Counted from the first letter of the stretch, positions 17,393-27,164 are shown. The stretch is 30,000 bases of DNA from Prorocentrum cordatum (GCA_963575745.1 CAUYUJ010018564.1:1-30000); one strand, 5' to 3'. A program made the numbers and translations. The notes: a model not told the origin generated them from the sequence alone.

Positions 17393-17495
17393 GCACCACG
17401 TGTGTGGCATAGCATATATTGCGCCACGTAGCCTGCACAGCATGGCACAGCTTTCACCACGTGGAGTGCACCAGGTAGCTTGCACTACGCAGCTT
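17393..17495 (+). repeat. 14-bp tandem array, right part
   Basis: Units at 17393, 17407, 17421, 17435 (the last followed by 5 extra bases), 17454, 17468 and 17482, with the form GCACCACGTAGCTT and variants. It has the same period and consensus as the array at 17140. Confidence 0.75.
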
Positions 17496-17589
17496 ATACG
17501 TCCACAGTGCAACAACTGTTTGGGGCCCATGTTGGCAGACACATGTTTTTTTGTTTTTAGCGAGCGCAACATCAACCAACATGCCCCCT

Positions 17590-17665
17590 CGGAGGTCTAG
17601 CGCCAAAGGGCGCCGCGTAAAGGGGCGTCCAGCGCCGCTCCGAGAAGTCCTCGCGGACTCTCGAG
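17590..17665. repeat. GCGCGGAT family, partial copy d
   Basis: CGTCCAGCGCCGCTCCGAGA followed by AGTCCTCGCGGAC resembles the right arm of copy a (CGTCCAGCGCCGATCCGAG...). No matching left arm is clear, so this is a half element or a solo arm. Confidence 0.5.
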
Positions 17666-17707
17666 AGAACAGGTCGGTGAAGTTCTTCGTGGCCTTGTTC
17701 CAGATAT

Positions 17708-17759
17708 CCTCCTCCTCCTCCTCCTCCTCCTCCTCCTCCTCCTCCTCCTCCTCCTCCCC
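17708..17759. repeat. CTC trinucleotide array
   Basis: About 16 TCC triplets with little interruption. Confidence 0.9.
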
Positions 17760-17871
17760 CACTTCCTCTCCTCGAGCCTCCCTCCCTCTGGGCATAGAGC
17801 TGCCCCCGGCGCCCCCTGGGGCCGCGGCGCCCTCTGGGCGTAGGCGGCTGCGGCCGCGGCGCAGGCCGTGC

Positions 17872-18039
17872 ACCTCCTCCTCCTCTTTTCCCCTTCTCCT
17901 CCTCCCCCTTCGCCTCCTTCCGCCTCCTCCTCCTCCTCCTCCTCCTCCTCCGTTCCCTCTCCCTTCTCCTCCTCCTCCTCATCATCATCATCATCATTCT
18001 TCGGTGCGCTCGTCTCCTCCTCCTCCTCCTCCTCCTCCG
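17872..18039. repeat. CTC/TCC tract with ATC triplets
   Basis: Polypyrimidine tract with a short TCA/ATC run (about 17980-17997) inside. It lies just upstream of the ACGC array. Confidence 0.85.
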
Positions 18040-18060
18040 CACGGAAACAGAAACGAAGAG

Positions 18061-18075
18061 ACACACACACAGACA

Positions 18076-18167
<92 letters not shown>

Positions 18168-18254
18168 CAGGCACACACACACACACGCACACGCACACGC
18201 ACACGCACACGCACACGCACACACACACACACACCACACACACACACACACACA
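18061..18254. repeat. CA / ACGC / CACACG microsatellite
   Basis: Blocks in order: CA repeats, about 19 ACGC tetramers (to about 18153), CA repeats, ACGCAC hexamers (about 18186-18220), and CA repeats again. It is oriented with CA on the plus strand, opposite to the large TG region that starts at 19128. Confidence 0.95.
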
Positions 18255-18366
18255 TGTAGTGGAGTAAAGCGGGCAATCAGGATGAACAGAGAGATCTCTG
18301 GAAGCAATGGGGGTGGCCTCGGAAGGCCTCTTTTGGCAATCCCTGGGGCCTGCGGGTGGGGGCAAG

Positions 18367-18418
18367 GGGAGGAGGAGGAGGAGGAGAAGGAGGAGGAGGA
18401 GGAGGCGGAGGAGAAGGC
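18367..18418. repeat. GAG purine tract
   Basis: Short run of GGA triplets with AAGGAGG variants. Confidence 0.85.
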
Positions 18419-18419
18419 A

Positions 18420-18880
18420 AGCCGCCTCTTGGGGCCCTCGTGAGACGCTCTTTGGGCCTCCGTGTGCGCTATTGGGGCCTTCTTGGGGCTCTCTTGAGGC
18501 CCTCTTGGGAGCTCTGGAGGGCCTCTTGAGGCCTTCTTGGAGGCTATCTATCAAAGAAATGGGGTCCACGATGTGGGTCCTCCCCCAAGGGCCATCAAGA
18601 TAGCCTCTTGGAGCCCTCTTGGGGCACTTTTGGGCAGCTCTTGGGCGCTTTGGGGGTCGTCTGGGGGGGCATCCTGGGCCCCTCTTTGGCCTCTCTTGGG
18701 CCATTTTGAGGCCATCTTGAGGCTTCAAAAGCGCATGGGAAGCCACAAGGCGAGAAGGCACAAAGCATTGATGTCCCTTAGGTGTTCGAAGGATGGTGGT
18801 CTCTTGGTGGTCCTGAGGAGGCCCCGAGAGCACCTGGAACCGTGTGTGGCCCTCGTCAGGCCTCTTGGAGGTATGCTTGG
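18420..18880 (+). repeat. degenerate GGCCTCTTGGGG-type repeats
   Basis: The motifs GCCCTCTTGG, GGCCTTCTTGGGG, GGCCTCTTGAGG and GCCCTCTTGGGG recur every 12 to 18 bases with irregular spacing. The same pattern appears at 24236-24450, 27165-27440 and 29571-29700. No coding frame is conserved; Ser/Trp/Gly-rich ORFs across it reflect the motif. Confidence 0.65.
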
Positions 18881-19127
18881 GATGTCATTGTGTGTGTGTG
18901 GTGAAGATTATGTGATCAAATGATTGGAACAGGCTGTGTTTATGGACTGGGACGTCGCGATCTGGGTGAGGGGTCGCCCGCGTTCCAGAATTTGAAGGGT
19001 GTCCCGAGCGAAGCTGCCAGCAACAATCGCGAACGATGCAATAATTGCCTCTGAGCTCTACTACTCCCCCGGAGAGGTGCAACTGTTATAATACATCAGT
19101 GAAGTACGACATATCTCACTCTATGTA
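18881..19127. other. short unique spacer before the TG region
   Basis: A GTGTGTGTGG run at 18891 is followed by unique sequence. No gene is supported. Confidence 0.4.
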
Positions 19128-20350
19128 GTGGAAGGTGGTGTGGATGTGTGGGTGTGCGCAGGTGTATGCTTGTATGCGCGCGCGTGTGTGCGGTGTGTGT
19201 GTGTGCGTGTGCGTGTGCGTGTGCGTGTGCGTGTGCGTGTGCGTGTGCGTGTGCGTGTGCGTGTGCGTGTGCGTGTGCGTGTGCGTGCGTGCGTGTGCGT
19301 GTGCGTGTGCGTGTGCGTGCGCGTGTGCGTGTGCGTGTGCGTGTGCGTGTGCGTGCGCGTGCGCGTGCGCGTGCGCGTGTTCGTGTGCGTGTACGCGCGC
19401 GTGTGCGCGTGTGCGTGCGCGTGCAGGTGCGCGTGTGCCTGTGCGTGTGCGTGTGCGCGTGCGTGTGCGTGTGCGTGTTCGTGTGCGTGTGCGTGTGCGT
19501 GCGCGTGTGCGTGTGCGTGTGCGTGTGCGTGTGCGCGTGTGTGCGTGTATGCGTGTGTGCGTGTGCGCGTGTGCGCGTGTGTGCGTGTATGCGTGAGTGC
19601 GTGTTTGCGTGGGTTCGTGTGTGCGTGTGCGTGTGTGTGGCGCGTGTTTGTGTGCGTGTGTGTGTGTGTGTGTGCGTGTGTGTGCGTGTGTGTGTGTGCG
19701 TGTGGCGTGCGTCCTGTGTGCGTGTGTGTGGTGTGTGGCGGTGTGCGGGGGCGTGTGTTCGCGTGTGTGCGCGTGTGTGTGCGTGTGTGTGTGTGCGGGT
19801 GTGCGTGTGCGTGTGTGTGCGTGTGTGTGCGTGTGTGTGCGTGTGTGTGTGTGCGGTGTGTGTGTGTGTGTGCGTGTGTGTGTGTGTGTGCGTGTGTGCG
19901 TGCTGGGGCGTGTGTCGTGGTGCGTGTGAGCGTGTATGCGTGTTGTGTTCGTCTGTGCGTGTGTGTGTGCGTGTGTGCGTGTGGTGTTGTGTGCGTGTGT
20001 GCGTGTGTGCGTGTGTGCGTCTTTGCGTGTGTGCGCGTGTGCGCGTGTGCGTGTGTGCGTGTGTGCGTGTGTGCGCGTGTGTGCGCGTGTGTGCGCGTGT
20101 GTGCGCGTGTGTGCGCGTGTGTGCGCGTGTGTGCGCGAATGTGCGCGTGTGTGCGCGTGTGTGCGCGTGTGTGCGCGTGTGTGCGCGTGTGTGCGCGTGT
20201 GTGCGCGTGTGTGCGCGTGTGTGCGCGTGTGTGCGCGTGTGTCCGCGTGTGCGCGCGTGTGCGCGCGTGTGTGCGCGTGTGTGCGCGTGTGTGCGCGTGT
20301 GTGCGCGTGTGTACGCGGGTGTGCGCGGGTGGGCGTGTGTGCGCGTGTGT
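19128..20350. repeat. TG region, block 1: GTGTGC hexamers then GTGCGCGTGT decamers
   Basis: From 19190 the sequence is GTGTGC hexamers, then mixed GT/GC runs. From about 20071 to 20310 an almost perfect 10-bp unit GTGCGCGTGT is repeated about 24 times. Strict alternation of purine and pyrimidine makes it a strong Z-DNA candidate. The Cys/Val ORFs in all frames exist only because the repeat has no stop codons. Confidence 0.95.
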
Positions 20351-20900
20351 GTGCCTGTGTGTGTGCGTGTCTGTGTGTGTGTGTGTCTGTGTGTGTCTGT
20401 GTGTGCGCGTGTGTCTGTGTGTGTGTCTGTGTTTGTGTCTGTGTGTGTTTGTGAGTGTCTGTGTGTGTGTCTGCGTGTGTGTCTGTGTGTGTGTCTGTGT
20501 GTGTGTCTGTGTGTGTGTCTGTGTGTGTCTGGGTGTGTGTGTGTGTGTGTTTGTGTGTGTCTGTGGGTGTGTGTCTGTGTGCGTTTCGTCTGTGTGTGTG
20601 TGTCTGTGTGTGTCTGTGTGTGTCTGTGTGTGTCTGTGTGTGTCTGTGTGTGTCTGTGTGTGTGTCTGTGTGTGTGTTTGTGTGTGTCTGTGTGTGCCTG
20701 TGCGTGTCTGTGTGTATCTGTGTGTGTCTGTGGGTGTCTGTGTGTGTCTGTGTGTCAGTGTGTGTCTGTGTGTGTATGTCTGTGTGTGTGTATATGTCTG
20801 TGTGTGTCTGTGTGTGTGTCTAGTGTGTGTGTGTGTGTCTGTGTGTGTGTGTCTGTGTGTGTGTCTGTGTGTGTGTGTCTGTGTGTGTGTCTTTGTGTGT
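20351..20900. repeat. TG region, block 2: TGTCTGTGTG repeats
   Basis: GTGTCT-type repeats. A 10-bp unit TGTCTGTGTG is regular around 20601-20660. There is hardly any A on the plus strand. Confidence 0.95.
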
Positions 20901-22260
20901 GGCTCTGTGTGTCTCTGTGTGTCTCTGTCTGTCTCTGTTTGTCTGTGTGTGTTTCGTGTGTCTCTTTGTGTCTCTGTGTGCCTGTGTGTGTCTCTGTGTG
21001 TCTCTGTGTGTCTCAGTGTGTCTCTGTGTGTCTCTGTGTGTCTCTGTGTGTCTCTGTGTGTCTCTGTGTGTCTCTGTGTGTCTCTGTGTGTCGCTGTGTG
21101 TCTCTGTGTGTCTCTGTGTGTCTCTGTGTCGCTGTGTCTCTGTGTCTCTGAGTCTCTTTCTCTCTGTCTCGCTGTCTCTCTTTCTCTCTGTGTCTCTGTC
21201 TCTCTGTCTCTGTGTCTCCCTGTCGTTCGGTCTCTCTGTCTCTCTGTCTCTCTGTCTCTCTGTCACTCTGTCTCTTTGTCTCTCTGTCTCTCTGTCTTTC
21301 TGTCCATGTGTCTCTCAGTCTCTGTGTCTCTCTCTGTCTCTCTGTGCCTCTCTGTGCCTCTCTGTATCTCTGTGTGCCTCTCTGTATCTCTATGTGTCTC
21401 TCCGTGTCTCTCTGTGTCTCTCTGTGTCTCTCTGTGTCTCTCTGTGTCTCTCTCTCTGTGTCTCTCTCTCTGTGTCTCTCTCTCTGTGTCTCGCTGTGTC
21501 TCTCTGTGCCTCTCGGTGTCTCTCTGTGTCTCTCTGTGTCTCTCTGTGTCTCGCTGTGTCCCTGTGTGTCTGTCTGTGTGTCTCTCTTTGTGCCTCCTTC
21601 TGTGGTTCTCTGTGTCTCTCTCTGTGTGGTTGTCGTTGCCTCTCTCTGTGTGTCTCTGTCTGTGTGTCTCTCTCTCTGTGTTTCTCTCTCTGTGTGTCTC
21701 TCTCTGTGTGTCTCTGTCTGTGTGTCTCTGTCTGTGTGTCTCTGTCTGTGTGTCTTTCTGTGACTCTATGTGCCTCTCTGTGTCTCTCTGTGTCTCTCTG
21801 TGTCTCTCTGTGTCTCTCGCTGTGTCTCCCTCTGTGTCGCTCTGTGTGTCTCTCTGTGCCGCTCTGTGTCTCTCTCTGTGTGCCGTTCTCTGTGTGTCTC
21901 TCTCTGTGTTCCTCTCTCTGTGTGTCCCTCTCTGTGTGTCTCTCTCTGTGTATCTCCCTCTGTGTGTCTCTCTCTCTGTGTCTCTCTCTGTCTGTTTGTT
22001 TCTCCCTGTGTGGCTCTCTCTGTGTGGCTCTCTCTGTGTGGCTCTGTGTGTGTCTCTGTCTGTATCTCTCTGTCTGTGTGTCTCTGTCTGTGTGGCTCTG
22101 TGTGTCTTTGTCTCTGTCTGTCTGTGTGTCTCTGTCTCTGTCTGTGTGTCTCTGTCTGTGTGTCTCTGTCTGTGTGTCTTTGTCTGTGTGTCTGTCTGTG
22201 TGTGTCTGTCTCTGTGTGTCCGTCTCTGTGTGTGTCTGTGTGTCTGTGTCTGTGTGATTG
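20901..22260. repeat. TG region, block 3: TCTCTGTGTG repeats
   Basis: C- and T-richer block. Ten-bp units again: TCTCTGTGTG at about 20990-21120 and TCTGTGTCTC at about 21411-21450. Around 21150-21300 it becomes nearly pure CTCTGT. Confidence 0.95.
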
Positions 22261-22647
22261 TGTCTGTGTGTGTGTTTGTCTGTGTGTGTTTGCCTGTGTG
22301 TGTGTCTGTGTGTGTGTGTCTGTGTGTGTCTGCGTGTGTCTGTGTGTGTGTGTTTGTGTGATTGTTTCTGTGTGTGTGTCTGTGTCTGCGTCTGTCTGTC
22401 TGTGGGTGTGGATGTGTGGGTGTGTGGGTGTGGGTGTGTGGGTGTGGGTGTGCGTGTGTGTTTGTGCGTGTGGGTGTGCGTGTTCGTGTGCGTGTGCGTG
22501 TGCGTGTGCGTGTGCGAGTGCGTGTGCGTGCGCGTGCGTGCGCGCGTGCGCGCGTGCGCGCGTGCGCGCGTGCGCGCGTGCGCGTGTGTGCGCGTGTGCG
22601 CGTGTGCGCGTGTGCGCGTGTGCGCCTGTGCGCGCGCGTTTGCGTGT

Positions 22648-22691
<44 letters not shown>

Positions 22692-22920
22692 CGCGTGTGC
22701 GTGCGTGCGCGTGTGCGCGTGTGCGCGTGTGCGCGTGTGCGCGTGTGCGCGTGTGCGCGTGTGCGCGTGTGCGCGTGTGCGCGTGTGCGCGTGTGCGCGT
22801 GTCCGTGTCCGTGTCCGTGTCCATGTCCATGTTTGTGTCTGTGTCTGCGTCTGTGCGTGTGCGTGTGCGTGTGCTTGTGCGTGTGCGTGTGCGTGTGCGT
22901 GTGCGTGTGCGTGTGCGTGT
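22261..22920. repeat. TG region, block 4: TGTCTG to TGCGCG repeats
   Basis: Begins with TGTCTG, passes through TGGGTG (about 22400-22455) and then GC-rich GTGCGC, with an 8-bp unit GCGCGTGT near 22700-22800 and GTCCGT/GTCCAT near 22800-22835. It ends in GTGTGC hexamers like block 1. Confidence 0.95.
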
Positions 22921-23870
22921 GCGTGTGTGTGTGTTGTGTGTGGCGTGTGTGTGTGTTGAGTGTGTTGTGTGTGTGTTGTGTGTTGTGGGTTGTGTGTGTT
23001 GTGTGTGTGTTGTGTGTTGTGTGTGTTGTGTGTTGTGTGTGTGTGTTGTGTGTGGTGTGTGTGTGGTGTGTGTGTGTTGTGTGTGTGTGTGTTGATTGTT
23101 GTGTGTGTGGTGTGTGTTGTGTTTGTGTGGTGTGTTGTGTGTGTGTGTGTTGTGTGTTGTGTGTGTTGTGTGTTGTGTGTTGTGTGTGTTGTTTGTTGTG
23201 TGTGGGCGGTGTGGGTTGTGTGGGTTGTGTATGTGTTGTGTGTGTTGTGTGTGCTGTGTGTGTTGTGTGTGTGTTGTGTGTGTTGTGTGTTGTGTGTGTT
23301 GTGTGTTGTGTGTTGTGTGTTGTGTGTGTGTTGTGTGCGTTAAGTGTGTGTTGTGTGTTGTGTGTTGTGTGTCTTGTGTGCCGTGTGTGGCTTGTGTGTC
23401 TTGTGTGTTGTGTGTTGTGTGTGTGTTGTGTGTGTTGTGTGTTGTGTGCGTTGTGTGTACTGTCTGTGCTGTGCGTGCTGTGTTGTGTGTCTTGTGTGTT
23501 GTGTGTTGTGTGTGGTGTGTGGTTTGTGTGTGGTGTGTGTGTGTGGTGTGTGTCTCTGTGTGTCTCTGTGTTTCTCTGTGTGTCTGTGTGTGTGTCTCTG
23601 CATGTTGTGTGTGTTGTATGTTGTGTGTTATGTGTGTGCTGTGTGTGTGTTGTGTGTGGTGTGTGCTGTGTGTGTTGTGTCTGCTGTGTGTGTTGTGTGT
23701 TGTGTGTGTGCGTGTTGTGTGTGTTGTGTGTGTTGTGTGTGTTGTGTGTTGTGTGTGTTGTGCGCTGTGTGTGTTGTGTGCGGTGTGTGTATTGTGCGTG
23801 TTGTGTGTGTTGTGTGTGTTGTGTGTGTTGTGTGTGATGTGTGTGTGTGTGTTGTGTGTGTGTGCGTTTG
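22921..23870. repeat. TG region, block 5: TGTGTTG repeats
   Basis: GTGTTGTGT-type repeats with irregular 9 to 13 base spacing. A short TCTCTGTG interlude occurs at about 23550-23600. Confidence 0.95.
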
Positions 23871-24215
23871 TGTGTGCATGCGTGCGGGTGTGCGTTTGCG
23901 CGCACGTGTGTCTGTGTGTGCGCGCATGTATGTGTGTATGGATGCATGCATTATGTATATATATATGTGTAAATATATGTGTATATGTATACATCTATAT
24001 GTATGTATATATATATGTGTGTATGTGTGTGAGTGTGCAGGTGGTCATGTTAGTATGTGTGCAGTTGTGCATGGTTGAAAGTGTGGTGTGTACACGTGTG
24101 TGCCGTCATGTTCGCGTCGATGTACGTGAATACACCTGCTTATACCGATATACCTATCTATATATATGGATTAATGTGTACAACTACATTTACACACACG
24201 TGCGTGTATGCGTGA
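23871..24215. repeat. TG region, block 6: TG with TATA/TGTA segments
   Basis: The array decays into TATATATGTG and TGTATATGTA segments (23940-24030) and then into unique sequence. No gene is supported. Confidence 0.85.
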
Positions 24216-24235
24216 AGGTTCAATATTTGTGTGGT

Positions 24236-24450
24236 CTTCCCAAGGCCCCGATGGAAACGATTGAGGCTTGCAAGGCGGCTCCAAGAGGGCCCGGGGGGGG
24301 GGGCTTCGTGTTAAGTTGCGCTAGAGGGCTCGGGGATCATTTGTTCCAGGAACCCGTGAAACCCCTCTTAGGCCGCTACTGGGGCGCTTATGGGGTCCTC
24401 CCAAGCTTTGAAGAGGCCACAAGGGAGACCCATTTCGTCAGGCATGTTCC
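24236..24450 (+). repeat. degenerate GGCCTCTTGGGG-type repeats, second site
   Basis: Scattered CCAAGGCCCC, GGCTCCAAGAGGGCCC, CCCCTCTTAGGCCGC and GGGGTCCTCCCAAG motifs resemble the sites at 18420 and 27165 in both orientations. A G10-11 run lies at 24292-24302. Confidence 0.45.
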
Positions 24451-24666
24451 CGCATCCTATTGAATATGCCCCTCCACGGAAGCTCTGAGAAGCTCTCGAG
24501 ATAGTACAGAAGCCTACTTAGTCAAAGCGACCTAAGCATTGTTCCAATAAGCTCCGAGAGGCTACCAAGAGTGCCCAGGCATGCCCCAGCATGCGCAATG
24601 CAAGTGCCCAGTTTGTGAGAGTCTGGGAGTTCTGGAGAATCTTTTTGGTTCCTGGAAGTTTTCTCG
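24451..24666. other. spacer without recognised features
   Basis: Mixed sequence. No gene supported. Confidence 0.35.
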
Positions 24667-24766
24667 CCTCGGGACGCTTCCCAGCGGCTGCGCCTCGCCG
24701 AGGGCCTTCCGGGGATGCCAGGATCGCCCCGAACGGCGGCCGGAGGCCCCAGATGTGGCGCGAAAG
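24667..24766 (+). repeat. dispersed ~100-bp repeat, copy 2
   Basis: Similar over its length to 14028-14127 (shared CCTCGGGA.GC, CGCCTCGCCGAG, TTCC.GGG.TGCC and a terminal CGAAA). Same orientation. Confidence 0.6.
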
Positions 24767-24874
24767 CCAAGATATCCGACGATACTCTCCAAAGAGGCTT
24801 GCTTATGGGAGTCCTTGGTCCATGGATAGAGAACTAACTGGTCCACTGGTTCCCCCTATTTTGCCCTAAACGGT

Positions 24875-24965
24875 TGCAAAGGCTTCTTCTGCTATTGCAT
24901 GTGCTCCTTCTGCTATTGCATTTGCTTCTTCTGTTCTTGCAATGGCTTCCTGTTGCTATCTCAAT
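24875..24965 (+). repeat. short tandem repeat, CTTCTGCTATTGCAT units
   Basis: Four degenerate units of about 22-24 bases with the form GCTTCTTCTGCTATTGCATT, the last two diverged (TTCTTGCAATGG, CTGTTGCTATC). Confidence 0.7.
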
Positions 24966-25008
24966 GGTCTCCAAATCATCGCCCAACAATCGTTAAACAT
25001 TGTACGCA

Positions 25009-25165
25009 GAGTAGAGTGGAGTAGAGTAGAGCAGAGTTCAGTAGAGCAGAGTTCAGTACAGTAGAGCAGAGTGTAGAGTAGAACAAAGTAGGAGTAGCAG
25101 AGTAGAGTAGAGTAGGGTAGTGTGGAGCAGAGTAGAGTAGAGTAGGGTAGATGGTAGGGTAGATT
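25009..25165 (+). repeat. AGAGT(A/G/C)G minisatellite
   Basis: Repeats of GAGTAGAGTAG, GAGCAGAGT and GAGTTCAGT in irregular order: a degenerate pentamer/decamer array. Confidence 0.85.
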
Positions 25166-25356
25166 CGTGTACTACAACTTGATATGGTCTTGCATCGAGG
25201 CCCAGTTGGTGGCGGTGCGACACCCCATGAGAATTCTCATCCGAATCTCGATGGTGACGAGCCCGTGCATGTCATACAGTGGCGCTTGTGATGTTGAGCG
25301 CTGGGGGCCCGAGGCTGCCTCGACGTCGCCTGGAGTCTCGTGGTCGGGAGGAACGG
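25166..25356. other. spacer without recognised features
   Basis: Unique sequence between the minisatellite and a GAG tract. No gene supported. Confidence 0.35.
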
Positions 25357-25500
25357 GGAGGAGGAGGAGGAGGCGGAGGAGGAGGAGGAGAGAGGAGGAG
25401 GAGAGAGGAGGGAGGAGGGAGGAGGGAGGAGGGAGGAGGGAGGAGGAGGAGGAGGAGGAGGTGGAGGAGGAGGAGGAGGAGTAGGAGAAGGAGGAGGAGG
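25357..25500. repeat. GAG/AGG purine tract
   Basis: GGA triplets and GGGAGGA variants with a short CGG interruption near 25371. ORFs across it are repeat-derived. Confidence 0.9.
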
Positions 25501-25718
25501 CCGCACCAGCAGGCAGGACCACCCCGGGCAGGGGAGATCCACGATGCCCCCCCCCAAGGCCTCGGAAGAGAGCGACGCCGCGCCCACCGGAGCCCCTCGG
25601 GGCCCCTGCCCCATGTTCATTTGAAGACGGTTTGGGCTGGTGTCGCTGCTCCTCCGTCCCGCCTGGCCGGGCTCCTGGGAGTTCGCGGGGCACGCTCGCG
25701 TTGTGCAGCGAGCGGTGC
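25501..25718. other. spacer between GAG tracts
   Basis: GC-rich unique sequence. No conserved domain seen. Confidence 0.35.
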
Positions 25719-25885
25719 AGGAGAAGGAGGAGGAGGAGAAGGAGGAGGAGGAGGAGGAGGAGGAGGCGGAGGAGGAGGAGGAGGAAGAGGGGGAGGAGGC
25801 GGAGGAGGAGGAGGGGGAGGAGGAGGAGGAGGAGGAGGAGGAGGGGGAGGAGGGGGAGGAAGAGGAGGAGGAGGAGGAGGAGGAA
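25719..25885. repeat. GAG/AGG purine tract
   Basis: GGA triplets with GAAGAGG and GGGGAGG variants. It ends about 155 bases before the spliced-leader relic, so the region upstream of the WD40 gene is repeat-derived rather than coding. Confidence 0.9.
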
Positions 25886-26041
25886 CGCTCGCCTGTCCCC
25901 ATGCGCACATGGCTCCGCCAGGCGGCGTGGCACGGTCGGTCGTGGAGGGGATGCGGCAAGGGGGGGGCGCAGGCGCCGACAGCAGGCAGAGTGGCAATGG
26001 GGTCGGGCTCGGCGCAAGACGAAGCTGGGTGATGAATCTGC

Positions 26042-26062
26042 CCGTAGCTATCTTAGCCCAAG
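26042..26062 (+). other. degraded dinoflagellate spliced-leader (DinoSL) relic
   Basis: These 21 bases match the conserved DinoSL core at 17 positions. The four differences are all transitions, at motif positions 8, 11, 14 and 17; the CCGTAG start and CAAG end are kept. It is in the sense orientation, 23 bases upstream of the ATG of the WD40 reading frame, where a trans-spliced mRNA carries its leader. A match this good anywhere in 30 kb by chance is unlikely: my estimate is below 0.01 expected on both strands. Genomic SL relics are known in dinoflagellates and indicate reinsertion of reverse-transcribed, trans-spliced mRNA. Confidence 0.75.
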
Positions 26063-26109
26063 ACTGCAGAGGTTGCTTGCGACCGATGGCTTTTTCCGCG
26101 GGGAACACC

Positions 26110-26977
26110 TTGAGCGGGCACGGCGATTCGGTTTTGTGTTGTTGTTTCTCCCCAGACGGGAAGCGGATTCTTTCTGGGTCTGGTGACAAAACTTTGAAGC
26201 TGTGGCTCGCGAGGGACGGTGCTCTGGAGCAGACCTTGAGCGGGCACGGTGCGGTTTGGTGTTGCTGCTTCTCCCCGGACGGGAAGCGGATTCTTTCTGG
26301 GTCGTTTGACAAAACTTTGAAGCTGTGGCTCGCGAGGGACGGTGCTCTGCAGCAGACCTTGAGCGGGCACGGTGGTGCGGTTTGGTGTTGTGCTTCTCCC
26401 CGGACGGGAAGCGGATTCTTTCTGGGTCGTTTGACAAAACTTTGAAGCTGTGGCTCGCGAGGGACGGTGCTCTGCAGCAGACCTTGAGCGGGCACGGCGT
26501 TGTTGTTCCTCCCCAGACGGGAAGCGGATTCTTTCTGGGTCTGGTGACGGAACTTTGAAGCTGTGGCTCGCGAGGGACGGTGCTCTGCAGCAGACCTTGA
26601 GCGGGCACGGCGATGCGGTTTGGTGTTGTTGTTTCTCCCCAGACGGGAAGCGGATTCTTTCTGGGTCTGGTGACAAAACTTTGAAGCTGTGGCTCGCGAG
26701 GGACGGTGCTCTGCAGCAGACCTTGAGCGGGCACGGTGGTGCGGTTTGGTGTTGCTGCTTCTCCCCGGATGGGAAGCGGATTCTTTCTGGGTCGTTTGAC
26801 AAAACTTTGAAGCTGTGGCTCGCGAGGGACGGTGCTCTGCAGCAGACCTTGAGCGGGCACGGTGGTGCGGTTTGGTGTTGCTGCTTTTCCCCAGACGGGA
26901 AGAGGATCGTGTCTACTTCGGGGGGCGAAGAATTGCTGATGCTCTGGGACGCGCAAGGCCAGCCAGCGCAGTCTCAC
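26110..26977 (+). repeat. seven 126-bp tandem WD40 units
   Basis: TTGAGCGGGCACGG recurs at 26110, 26236, 26359, 26484, 26597, 26723 and 26849. Spacings are 126, 123, 125, 113, 126 and 126; the 125 and 113 are the frameshifting deletions and the 123 is one codon shorter. Units 1-6 are nearly identical in DNA, including silent positions. Unit 7 diverges in its second half, which has a true W-D and no K-T-L-K. This suggests recent amplification or gene conversion among inner blades. Confidence 0.9.
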
Positions 26978-27164
26978 AAGCGACAGAGGACGGACGGAGG
27001 CTATCAGCACACAGATCTATCTCCCCAGGAGCTTTTGGAGAGGTATCGGCTTTTGCATGCTGCCCAGTTGCCAAGGCTCTCCCACTATCCAGTTGCTTGG
27101 CTCACTCCGCCGGCCCATCTTGCAGCATCGTTGGCGCTTGCCTGCATCCTCTCGGGGACATGTT

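Noticed and set aside
18712-18732. Second spliced-leader match around GCCATTTTG
   Set aside because: Only the central 9 bases match. The flanks do not, and the site lies in GGCCTCTTGGGG repeats with no start codon context.
19128-22361. Open frames of up to 1077 residues rich in Cys and Val on the plus strand, and His/Thr-rich ones on the minus strand (21263-23994)
   Set aside because: TG-type repeats contain no stop codons in most frames. All frames are open together and the sequence tracks the repeat, so these are not genes.
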